Shown here: piece by piece, positions 48,001 to 54,666 of the stretch | Layout of the letters: each line of letters begins with the position of its first letter | How positions within the stretch are numbered: the stretch's first letter is position 1 | NCBI GenBank assembly: GCA_949825065.1 | Contig: OX463841.1 | Span: 19,724,479 to 19,788,478 of the forward strand | From: Odontocerum albicorne | Taxonomy: Eukaryota; Arthropoda; Insecta; Trichoptera; Odontoceridae | Reading direction: 5' to 3' | Length of the DNA: 64,000 nt | Position numbers and translations under genes: made by a program | The notes under the pieces: generated by a model | The model's database searches: none | Seen by the model: the letters and a program-made list of their open reading frames with translations, nothing else | What the model was told of the DNA's origin: nothing

Positions 48001-48904
48001 ATGATGTTGAAAGGTTGCTTCTCATATGAAGATACTATTAACGAAAACATCATTTGTGAGAAGGCGAAAGTTATTTTCGCCGACCTCGTTAAGAAGACGC
48101 CAGAATCATCAACTACCGAAAAAGAAGTACAATTTAAGGGAAGTCATGGATGGTTCGAGAAATTTAAGAGAAGAACCGGCATCCATAGCGTTGTGAGGCA
48201 CGGTGAAGCAGCAAGCTCTGACACAAAGGCAGCAGAGAACTTCATCAGCGACTATAAGAAGCTCGTAGATTCTGAGAGTTACCGGATTTTACTTCTAGTA
48301 AAAAAGAATTAATTATTTGTCATAAATTCATAAATAAAAAACTAGTTATTTCGATTTTTTTATTGTTTTTTGCAAATCGAAATCGCATTCCGGGTTGTTA
48401 CGCTCCTTAACAATTTATAAGTATGTAATTTTATTTTAATAAACGTTAAAAATAAAAAAATTGAGTATTTTTTTCGGCATGGAACGCATTATCGTATTTT
48501 ACATTGATTTATATGGGAAAAATTGTTTCGCTTAACGAGTGTTTCACATAACGAGTAAGATTCTGGAACGAATTATTCTCGTTATGAGAGGTTCCACTGT
48601 ACTTGTAAATAAAAAAAAACAATTTACCTGAATCACTGTCTTCAATATCCCGATGTCTTGAACTTGCGCGAGACCGTTTCCTCGTCTTGTTAGAAGTTAT
48701 CACATTATTTAGATCTATGTTTTCATCCTCACTATCTAATTCCACAATCTTCTTCACCTTTGGAGAGTACACCATCTCCTTTTTATCTTTCCTTATCACA
48801 ACTTCACTATCATTTTTTTCTGTGGAATCTGATTTCGATGAATAGAATTTCAATGGTGCTTTCTTACGAACCTTGAAGGGCAGGGTTGTCTGTACACTGG
48901 CCAT
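32879..48904 (-). CDS. Cdc6: CDC6 replication licensing factor, 7-exon gene
   Basis: AAA+ ATPase that, in known biology, acts with ORC to load MCM helicases at origins in G1. Exons (minus strand): 48904-48628, 46105-45943, 42030-41853, 41741-41575, 36837-36542, 35123-34823, 33095-32879. All introns are GT-AG and every junction keeps frame, giving 1599 nt, 532 aa plus stop; human CDC6 is 560 aa. Seen: basic, Ser-rich N-terminus with a full CDK-type site (SPTK, near residue 95); Walker A GPPGTGKT at 188-195; Walker B VLDEID at 265-270; sensor 1 around N301 in GIANALDLTDR; sensor 2 GDIRRAL near 368-374; then a C-terminal winged-helix region (DESFPLQQK, GLVETRGIL). The introns are inflated by transposons, but no coding exon is broken. 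ORC1 is the alternative, but the sequence around Walker B and sensor 1 fits CDC6 much better and there is no BAH domain. Confidence 0.95.
33365..34257 (-). mobile_element. Decayed mariner in CDC6 intron 6
   Basis: Ends CGAGGGTCATCCAGAAAGTA and ACTTTCTAGATGACCCTCG; TA before 33365, the right TA mutated. 893 bp, so internally deleted. Minus-strand relics include IHRKLMEVYGSDVMSRQHVT, YKKLCAKWVPRMLTPEHHQN and the 3' end. Many frameshifts. Confidence 0.88.
34823..35123 (-). CDS. Cdc6: CDC6 exon 6 (sensor 2, start of winged helix)
   Basis: Begins GKVAAICGDIRRALDIGRR, the sensor 2 helix, and continues through LKQVMSVLNDVYG and DESFPLQQKLLICSLLLM, the start of the C-terminal winged-helix domain. 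The acceptor is TTACAG and the donor GTATGT. It enters in phase 1 and leaves in phase 2. Confidence 0.94.
35356..36016. mobile_element. Near-perfect palindromic PIF/Harbinger-like element with MADF exon, in CDC6 intron 5
   Basis: 661 bp, flanked by TAA on both sides (35353-35355, 36017-36019). Ends GGCCGTGGCCACACC and its complement. The two arms of about 330 bp are almost exact inverted copies around 35687. Each arm, read outward from the centre, carries ATGGTGGAAGTT... giving TAVYKREPL-NPSSDLYKN, the start of a MADF (Myb/SANT-like) domain, then IWNEVAQEVNKDK in another frame and a GTAAGT donor-like site. TSD length and the MADF gene fit PIF/Harbinger. The left arm has TCA where the right arm has a TAA stop. 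Confidence 0.88.
36542..36837 (-). CDS. Cdc6: CDC6 exon 5 (Walker B, sensor 1)
   Basis: Encodes VMVLDEIDQL, LYTIFEWP, GIANALDLTDRILPRL and PYTKQQI, all hallmark CDC6 segments: Walker B, sensor 1 and the arginine-bearing helix. The acceptor is TTCTAG and the donor GTAAGA. The large intron 4 upstream (41574-36838) carries the nested transposons described separately. Confidence 0.95.
37431..37555. repeat. 32-bp tandem repeat, about 4 copies
   Basis: GTTAAGTGGGTGGGCTGGAA recurs four times; the third-to-fourth spacing is shortened by a small deletion. Confidence 0.9.
37898..39180 (+). mobile_element. Mariner (TTAGGTAAAGCG family), CDC6 intron 4
   Basis: 1283 bp, ends TTAGGTAAAGCGAAAAGAAA and CTTTCCGCTTTACCTAA, TA at 37896-37897 and 39181-39182. 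Transposase relics: QGIWKPHELSPTAMEQRI, VTGYEKWVLHTNPR (first Asp position now Tyr in GYEKW), LQHDNAKPHAARFTQ, PYSPDIAPLDYHLF. DD34D spacing. Several stops, and the mutated first catalytic Asp makes it inactive. Confidence 0.93.
39398..39630 (-). mobile_element. tRNA-derived SINE copy 5, nested in the intron 4 MITE
   Basis: Minus strand head GATCTTGGTGGCTTAGTTGG, box B GGATTCGATTCACG, body with TTTTCACTTAAGGCC and GGCAATAAGCCCGCCAGG, and a tail ending AATACAAATG. Confidence 0.78.
39713..41011 (+). mobile_element. Mariner, mauritiana (Mos1-like) type, CDC6 intron 4
   Basis: 1299 bp with ends TTGGGAGTACAAATTAGTTC and GAACTAATTTGTACACCCAG, TA at 39711-39712 and 41012-41013. The ends resemble the Mos1 terminal repeat (CCAGGTGTACAAG). 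Confidence 0.93.
39886..40934 (+). pseudogene. Mos1-like mariner transposase pseudogene
   Basis: ATG at 39886 (MLNFVLTKQHLREVLIFYFN). Two lesions seen: an in-frame TAG at 39946-39948, and loss of one T in a T-run near 40325 that shifts frame at KGF-LHWIV. Otherwise complete: EWFRRFKDGDFSVEDK, WVPYEL, VTGDEKWIFYDN, MLCIWWDQRGVVYYE, LLHDNARPHVAKVV, PYSPDIAPSDYWLF and the C-terminal RWEKVVASDGQYF. Catalytic Asp residues are all present with 34 residues between the last two. Confidence 0.93.
41035..41420 (+). mobile_element. LINE reverse-transcriptase remnant, CDC6 intron 4
   Basis: Broken translation VNNERLEQVEEFWYLENMFS REGKIETGREI, then TLMYEAKGG and RVKNDTIKDNCLLERNV. The N-E-LEQV-EF-YLG-M-S pattern is a strong landmark of insect LINE reverse transcriptases. 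Confidence 0.75.
41575..41741 (-). CDS. Cdc6: CDC6 exon 4
   Basis: Encodes FKKGCKSVYINCTTMRSAGS and onward to KHNM. It corresponds to the segment between Walker A and Walker B, where the family has an INC or LNC motif followed by SLR/TMR. The acceptor TTTTAG and the donor GTAAGT are canonical. It ends in phase 2 and joins exon 5 as isoleucine. Confidence 0.9.
41853..42030 (-). CDS. Cdc6: CDC6 exon 3 (Walker A)
   Basis: Encodes IALHTVTSKNLPGRKEEL and then the P-loop GPPGTGKTACISN, the nucleotide-binding start of the AAA+ domain. The acceptor TTGACAG ends at 42031 and the donor GTATTT is at 41852. The exon ends in phase 0. Confidence 0.92.
42237..42891 (-). mobile_element. Deleted mariner (CGAGGGTAGTCCC family), CDC6 intron 2
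   Basis: 655 bp, ends CGAGGGTAGTCCCAAAAGTA and TACTTCTGGGACCACCCTCG, TA at 42235-42236 and 42892-42893. Keeps only the transposase C-terminal part (FYQDNAPVHTSVIAVTKINE, then MESAVDGCFEALDGS, WEKCVKLKGDYVE) and the 5' end. Confidence 0.92.
43025..44274 (-). mobile_element. Mariner (CGAGGCATATCC family), 3' end missing, CDC6 intron 2
   Basis: The 5' end TACACTTACTTTCTGGATAC...CTCG is intact with TA at 44275-44276. The other end breaks off at about 43025, roughly 75 bp short of the terminal repeat when compared with the copy at 23945. Confidence 0.9.
43110..44106 (-). pseudogene. Mariner (irritans-type) transposase pseudogene
   Basis: ATG at 44106. N-terminal half fully open for 165 codons (MSIQSPAKCEIRGVIRYLVW, KRCREFKNGRTSVHDDQRSG, KLSARWVPKQLTDQHKLNRV). 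It stops in IVTGDE-T-stop where the Trp of DETW has become TAG. Catalytic pieces follow in frame segments: ASVFWDCQGIILIEYMPQGE, LLHDNARPHTANATKELL, with a stop after SFK. Not functional. Confidence 0.92.
44290..44490 (-). mobile_element. tRNA-derived SINE copy 6, CDC6 intron 2
   Basis: Minus strand: CTCTTTTAGCCTAGTCGATA head, GCGGGTTTGATTCCCATTGG box B, CAGATTTTTTAAAACGGG body, TGGCAGTAAACG and AGGTTGTACTGTATATTAC tail with AATACAAT. Confidence 0.8.
44708..44770. repeat. Long imperfect hairpin in CDC6 intron 2
   Basis: GGGCAGACACAGGATAGTCA at 44721 pairs with TGACTATCCTATGTCTACCC ending at 44764 across a 4-nt loop, with only two mismatched pairs. Outer CATG-containing flanks extend the pairing weakly. 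Confidence 0.85.
44830..45940. other. CDC6 intron 2 sequence with no recognised element
   Basis: AT-rich. A weak LINE-like string (GTATGGAGATCAGTTGAGAG ... GAAGTTGGAAGGAATAG) at 45375-45480 is the only suggestion of a feature. Confidence 0.35.
45943..46105 (-). CDS. Cdc6: CDC6 exon 2
   Basis: The acceptor TTTTAG precedes 46105 and the donor GTAAGA follows 45943. It encodes about 54 residues beginning DCSPTKISKMIR, with a complete CDK consensus SPTK, and ending KDDFHNAR across the junction. It was found by splice-frame continuity (phase 1 in, phase 2 out) and compositional match to the regulatory tail, so it is slightly less certain than the ATPase exons. Confidence 0.8.
46375..47440 (-). mobile_element. 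LINE fragments in CDC6 intron 1
   Basis: 46385-46850 shares AAGAGAACAGACCTCCACTT and AGATTGTTTTCCACACATTC with 56.1-56.4 kb. 47105-47430 shares CAACTTTCGCCTCCTCCACA with 18.9 kb. On the minus strand these are decayed pieces of LINE 3' regions. Confidence 0.5.
47461..48599 (+). mobile_element. Pogo/Tigger-type element in CDC6 intron 1
   Basis: 1139 bp with ends CAGTGGAACCTCTCATAACG and CGTTATGAGAGGTTCCACTG, TA at 47459-47460 and 48600-48601. Terminal-repeat motifs (CATAACGAG) are reiterated inside both ends. The coding part stops before any DDE catalytic domain. Confidence 0.95.
47807..48312 (+). pseudogene. Pogo-type DNA-binding half only (CENP-B-like HTH)
   Basis: First part RIKVTVEMKRKIIEKRERGV, VADLARTYNRSTSTICSILK is a pipsqueak/CENP-B type helix-turn-helix; the second part, in another frame from about 48030, is GSHGWFEKFKRRTGIHSVVR, the Tc5/CENP-B second DNA-binding motif. 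A frameshift separates them near 48025 and the frame ends at 48312. The DDE domain is deleted, so no transposition activity is expected. Confidence 0.85.
48628..48904 (-). CDS. Cdc6: CDC6 exon 1 (start codon, N-terminal tail)
   Basis: Starts at the ATG at 48904 and encodes 92 aa that are rich in Lys, Ser and acidic residues, including MVYSPKVKK. This is the disordered regulatory tail expected of CDC6. It ends in phase 1 at a GTAAAT donor (GT at 48627-48626). The transposon end at 48599 lies only about 26 bp inside the intron. Confidence 0.85.
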
Positions 48905-48999
48905 TTCTGTAAAAAAATAAAAGAAAAAATATTTATATGCATTGTTTGCTTCACTAGATCGAATCTAAAATGCAAACGGTCTTCATTCAATACATAGCA

Positions 49000-49560
49000 T
49001 CAATAAATATTCTGTAATCAAGTCAATTTTATAGACTCCCGACCCCTCTGCAAAAACTCAACATTTGGTTGGTACACGTGCACGTGGCTACACAAATACA
49101 ATAAGCCTTATCAGGTAAGAATATATACTGTTTTATGTCACTAACAGGGCAGCCAAACAGTTTGAACTTGCCGCTGAGTATGTATACAAGTGACAAGTCC
49201 AAACTGTTTAGCTGGCTTGGTAGCGACGTGAAGGCCGCAATGAAGCACTAGTTAGATTCAATGTATACAAACACATGCACCCATATCAATTTGAACTTGT
49301 CACGTACATAAAAGAAACGGAAAGGGAGGCAGATGATCATTTTCTGTTCTAATATCTTTGTGATCGCCGCGGTGTTAGTGTGCGCTCAGATTTTTTAAAA
49401 TTTGCAATGAAAAAGAGATAAATTTGTGACAAAACGAAGTGCGACATCTACATCCGGAGATTAAAAGGAAAAGATTGTATTATGAGTCATATGATAGAAT
49501 AGATATACAGAGTAAACCATTGGAGTAAACAATGTGTAGCAATGACTTTCTCAAAAAATA
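49000..49560. other. CDC6 5' flanking region
   Basis: Upstream of the CDC6 start codon. I see no clear E2F site or TATA box. An inverted repeat sits at 49149-49224. GATCGCCGCGGTGTTAGTGT at 49361 is the only GC-rich patch, possibly near a promoter, but this is weak. Confidence 0.3.
49149..49224. repeat. Inverted repeat upstream of CDC6
   Basis: CAGCCAAACAGTTTGAACTT pairs with AAGTCCAAACTGTTTAGCTGG across a 30-nt spacer. Almost symmetric, about 250-320 bp upstream of the CDC6 ATG. Confidence 0.75.
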
Positions 49561-50100
49561 TATTTTCTTTTTGCACACTACATAAGTTGATTTTATTTTT
49601 GCATCCCTCTTGATATTTCACCTGCTATGACAGAATCTTTCGTCAATTTTTTTCCGAAGTCTGAAGTGATATTTTTGGAAGTCTGCCGGAGCTATGTCAG
49701 GTGAATAAGGTGGATGGCTCATCAATTAAAAGCCAGTAGCATGCAGCGTGACAATTGCAACTGCAGCTGCATGAACCAGCACATTTTCCTGGTAAAAGAT
49801 GACACCTTTTGTCAGCATTCCAGATCTCTTCTTCTTGGTTTTTTCTCTCAATTGGATTGTGAGACTAGCATAGTACTGACCGTTTATTATTTTGCCCTTA
49901 ACCAAGTAATCAATCATGATAATGCCATAAAGATCTCAGATTATTTATGCCATCACTTTGCCAGCTGAAAAAACTGGCCCATTCTTCTTTAAATGTAGAG
50001 AAGTGCTATGCTACTACTGCTTTGATTGTTGTTCGGACTCTGGTTGCTAGTAGTGGGTCCAGGTCTTATCCATAATCACAAATTGTGCCAAGAAATGAAA
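49560..50100 (-). mobile_element. Decayed mariner fragment
   Basis: Minus-strand relics: GIIMIDYLVKGKIINGQYYA, GMLTKGVIFYQENVLVHAAA (second catalytic region with Glu for Asp) and SHPPYSPDIAPADFQKYHF. No terminal repeats recognised. Old and inactive. Confidence 0.75.
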
Positions 50101-50552
50101 ATGATTAGCATTAACTATAGCAGTGATTTTAAAAGAAATTATTCAGCAGTCAATGTGTTAAATTTAGTTCCAAACATAATTTTTCTTTTTCATTTTATTG
50201 TAATGCATGTATACTCGGATAATTCAAATACATACATTTAGAATATTTAATAATAAATTACTTTCTTATTGCACTAATACATTAATCCCTGTGACACGAA
50301 TTCTACCTTCTATCTCGAGGTTCTCTTCATTCCGCATATAGAGAGCCTCAAGATAGGAGGAAGAAACACGTGCCGCGAAAATTTAATTAGAGGAATAGCA
50401 GTTATTTTTTATTGAATATTTTAATATGGAGAGCTACAAAGTTGATGTCAAAATATTTGATTAATTTATTGAAAAACTGATTGCTGATGAATCTGAAATA
50501 ATTGATTGCTGAAATATCCAGTGATGAGTAGCGATAATTACATTTCTCCGTT

Positions 50553-50684
50553 TTCACAACATAACCTGCCCTCTTCACTCTGTAAATAACAAAGCTTTCA
50601 CAACATACCCTGCCCTCTTCACTCTCTAAATAACAAAGCTTTCAGAACATACCCTGCCCTCTTCACTCTATAAATAACAAAGCT
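50553..50684. repeat. 44-bp tandem repeat, 3 copies
   Basis: TTCACAACATACCCTGCCCT type units start at 50553, 50597 and 50641, ending TAAATAACAAAGC. Confidence 0.93.
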
Positions 50685-50827
50685 TAGTAAATATAATACT
50701 TGTCTTTCACTAAGATGTTTACTTGGGTGCATTTCACTTTATTCTCGACAGTGACTTTTAAAAAAAATATACAAGTTTTATTTTTTCATATCGATTTTCA
50801 ACAAATTAAATGTAATCGTTATTATTA

Positions 50828-52087
50828 CGAGGGTTGCTACTTAAGTTTTGAGACAGACAAGTAAAAACAAATATTTATCATCGAAAATGGCTTTATTGTT
50901 TTTCAAAATACTCTCCATGAAAATCAATACACTTTTGCATGCATTTGAACCAATTTTCGAAGCACTTTTTCCACTCCGAATGAGGTAACTTCAAAACATA
51001 CATTTTGAACGCATCAACCGCTTCTTCAGGCGTCGAAAAACGTTGACCTCGCAAAACATTTTTGATGTTTGAGAATAAAAAGAAGTCATTGGGTGCCAAA
51101 TCAGGGCTGTACGTCGGATGACCCATCAATTCAATGTTTTGAGTGCTCAAAAAGTCACTTGTTTGAGCCGATGTGTGAGAGCTCACATTGTCGTGGTGGA
51201 GAATAATCCGTCTTCGGCGGTTGATTTTCCTCATTTCTCCGAACACTTCTGGCAAACAAATGGTGGTGTACCATTTAGAATTGACCAAACGACGTTCCAC
51301 TAAAGGCACTGTTGCGACATGACCATTTATACCGAAGAAACAAGCCACCATTTGCTTCGAAATGCTTCGTGCGTGAACAACTTTTGTTGGGTTTGGCTCA
51401 TCTGAAAGACCCATACAGTCGACTGCGGATTAGTTTCTGGCTCATATGCATAGATCCATGATTCGTCGCCTGTCACGATCTTATAGACGTCTTTTGAAGC
51501 ACCACAATCGAATACTTTCAACATTTCTTTGGACCAATCGACACGAGCCTTTTTTTGAGTGATTGTCAAATTATGCGGTATCCAACGCGAACAAATCTTT
51601 TTGAGGGCCAAATGTATGCGAGTGGAACTAATGCCCAAACATGCCTCAATCTCACGATAAGTCACATGACGATCTTGCAATATCAGTTCACGCACAGCAT
51701 CGATATTTTCTGGCACAACAACCGATTTTGGACGACCTCCACGAAATTCGTCCTGGAGCGAACTACGACCACGATTGAATTTGGAAAACCAGCCAAACAG
51801 TGGCCCGGGATGATACTTCATCATCAAAAGTCGAAACGAGTTGATCGGCACAATGTTGTTGAGTTAGTCCATGTTGAAAATCATCGCACGAAAATGTTCA
51901 CGATTTAATTCCATTTTTGGCCGAGATGAATTTTTCAAGTCACTGTAAACAACACAAATAGCACTCATATGACAAAACTTTCTGAGCACGTATACCATTA
52001 AAAACGTCAGACTTTACGATGCTGATGTCAGATTTGACGTATCTACACTGGTGTTGCCATATCTCAAAACTTAAGTAGCAACCCTCA
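50828..52087 (-). mobile_element. Mariner (CGAGGGTTGCTAC family)
   Basis: 1260 bp, ends CGAGGGTTGCTACTTAAGTT and AACTTAAGTAGCAACCCTCA, TA at 50826-50827 and 52088-52089. Nearly full length. Confidence 0.93.
50893..51914 (-). pseudogene. Mariner transposase pseudogene (DD34D)
   Basis: ATG at 51914 (MELNREHFRAMIFNMD, then TAA). A long frame from 51851 carries WFSKFNRGRSSLQDEFRGGR, ICSRWIPHNLTITQKKARVD and VTGDESWIYAYEPETNPQST. It shifts frame near 51420; the remainder (ILHHDNVSSHTSAQTSDFLS, YSPDLAPNDFFLFSNIKN, CIDFHGEYFEKQ) is open to the end. 34 residues separate the last two catalytic Asp. Confidence 0.93.
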
Positions 52088-52359
52088 TACACCATGACCC
52101 AATTGGGATTGGTAAAGAGAACATATTTCCACTACATTATATCCTGGCATAAATCGTTTTTAATTCTCCCACATCCTTACATGAATGTAATCAAAGGCAG
52201 CAAACTTAGAAAAATAAAAGAAATTAGGATAATGCATATTTGTCATTGAACGAATGGGTACAACAGATGTTAATCAAAATTGTAGTTTCTGAGAAGGTTG
52301 CCGCCTAGAGGTGGAATCGAGTTGCCAGTTACCATGTTGCCAGATGTACTGATTATAAG

Positions 52360-52540
52360 TGGACTCAGAAAGTACTAGAATGGAGACCAACGACAGGGAA
52401 AAGAAGTATGGGAAGTTCCCTAACAAGACGGTCAGATGAAATCAGAAAAGTGGCTGGCAGCAACTGGAAGCAATGGAAGCAACCAGTGCAGGAGAGAGGA
52501 GACCTACATCCAATACTGGAGCCAACCGAGCTGACCTGAT
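52360..52540 (+). mobile_element. RTE-like LINE 3' fragment
   Basis: A single open reading gives RKYWNGDQ-like and TQKVLEWRPTTGKRSMGSSL, RRSDEIRKVAGSNWKQWKQP. The VLEWRPRTGKRS-GRP and WTDDIRKVAG-W patterns are characteristic of RTE-type LINE C-termini in insects. Confidence 0.7.
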
Positions 52541-52864
52541 AATGATGACCATTTGCCATTCAATTTACATTATAAAATATTTATTTTTAATATACACATA
52601 CATTCATAGAATATTAAGTTATGATATGGAGCCGGGATTACCAAAATGTGTTACACAGAACCCTAGGGTTAGGTTAACCATAAAATTTGGGGTTCTACAG
52701 AAAAAATTGTTTTGTTATACTACAATAAAACAGAAAACACTCCTGATATTAGAAATCAGCTGTCCACATAAAATCAAATTTTGAAAAGAAGTTCAATCCT
52801 TCACATTAATTACCACTCTGAATTAGCTTTTCCATTATTAATCTATTTTTTTGTATTTTCAATT

Positions 52865-52896
52865 AATTATTGTTGCTTTATAAAGCAACAATAATT
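52865..52896. repeat. Perfect 32-bp palindrome
   Basis: AATTATTGTTGCTTTA followed immediately by its exact complement, no loop. A further GTTGCTTTATT copy follows at 52897. Confidence 0.95.
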
Positions 52897-52899
52897 GTT

Positions 52900-53580
52900 G
52901 CTTTATTTATAACCAGTAAAAACTGTTAGGGTTCCAACATTTTTCATCAGGGTGAAAGGGGAACCACGATTAAAATATGTCGGCAGCCACTGATATAGAA
53001 TATAACTGCTGATTTCCACAATAATATTTTTTTGAAAAATCCAATAAAACAAAAATATGTTAATTAGTTTATTCAATATCAACTTTTTACATAGCATACA
53101 TTATACTTTTCTAAAATTAATGATACATACATAAAAAAATATATGTATTGATTTAGATAGAAATTAATATTTTCACACAAGAATAAATAAAAGAGGTATG
53201 ATACTAAAGTTAGAAAAGGAAACTACAGAACAGATTGCAATATATGAATTGTTATTCTAAATATGAGGTTTATAAGGCACACATTTATAAACCTTTCTTT
53301 AAAAATATTTTTTATTTTCACCATTATTTTACATTGCTTGAACGCCTCAAGTGTTTTACAAGATGCAGAAACCTTTCAAAACTGAAGTAGCGTATAATTT
53401 CTCTAATAAGATTTAATACTATTTTATTTACCCAAATAATAATTCTGTACACTTTTCCGTTTTTATATTACATATGGTATAATCAAATCCATTATTGTTA
53501 AATTTAAACCAATGTACCATTTAAATTTTAAGGTTTTTTGGTAAAATTACTTTTAATTTAGCTCCGTTTATAATCAATAT
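52900..53580. other. Gene-free AT-rich stretch
   Basis: No gene or transposon end recognised. Confidence 0.4.
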
Positions 53581-53589
53581 TAACTTAGA

Positions 53590-53760
53590 ATACATTTTGG
53601 CATTCCTAGTCGTAGCTTTGTTTCGAATGTGAGGATGTATCTCCACATGTCGTATATTAGCTGATTTTTTCCTTGAAGTTGCAAATTCTGTAGTTTATGA
53701 TAAATAAGTTATTAAATCCACATCAAATGCTATTTGAGAGTACGAAAATCTATGACATTC
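53590..53760 (-). pseudogene. hAT transposase fragment, second copy
   Basis: The minus strand reads LQNLQLQGKNQLIYDMWRYI LTFETKLRLGMPKC in one stretch, parallel to LNLNLQLHEKNQLIYDMWRY at 29.4 kb. It abuts the same MITE family (53.78-54.28 kb). Confidence 0.75.
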
Positions 53761-53777
53761 ACATTCTTACTATGCAG

Positions 53778-54275
53778 AAAGTAGTATACTATTTCTCAGA
53801 TAGAGGTCAGAGGACAAAATTTTCATTGCTAATTCATTCCTGATTAAATTGGGGCCTTTTTTCAATAATTGTTTCCCCAAATTGCTCGAGTTTTTTTTTT
53901 TAACAAAATTAGTTTTTTCGTTGAATATTTTTTTACTAGCGTAAAGATAAAAATGCGACATAAATAAAACAATATATACATTTTCAGTGTATGACAATGG
54001 ATGCAGTAAGCAATCGTGTATGTCAGTCAATTGTGGTTTAAAAAGTTCCATAATCATAATACGACTCGAAGATCATGTCCATTCTAGGAAGATTACCACT
54101 GATAACGACCAAATCAAAGCTTTGATTGAGAATAAATAACCAGCGTTCTATGAAAAATTGCCGAGATACTGAAAATATCGAAAACCAACATCCACTAGCA
54201 AGTAACAGGAAATATAAAAATTTGCATATGAATTTGACCTAAAAAGACAAAATTACTTTCCGGACAACCTATTAT
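53778..54275 (+). mobile_element. Mariner-derived MITE (TTGTCCGGAAAGTA family)
   Basis: Starts near GCAGAAAGTAGTATAC and ends ACTTTCCGGACAACC. The inner relic (ACTGATAACGACCAAATCAA) matches the DDDQIKALIE segment at 39.3 kb and the copy at 57.28 kb. Confidence 0.75.
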
Positions 54276-54666
54276 TCTTACTTGTTTTCATGCATAGCAA
54301 CGTCAATATTATGACAATGTATTCTGCAATGTGGAATGGCTTTTTTAAAAGGTAGCCATGCAGACGTACTTATAACTTACAAGAAGACCAAATGGGTGTT
54401 TTCAACCCATCATAATAATAATATAAGAAAAAGGAAATGACAACTATTTCCTACGTCATTTTATTCATGTGTAAGACGATTTTACTTATGTTAAAAAAAT
54501 TCATAGCTGTTTTCCACTAATTTAAAATGTTTATCATCTACATCTAAATGGACAATGACGGCTGCAATACTTTCAAAAAGTCAGCCATCATCTAATCCAA
54601 CTCAATACGGCAACTCCGAAAAAAAATTCAAATCATTTTACTTATATGCAAAAAATTATAATAATA

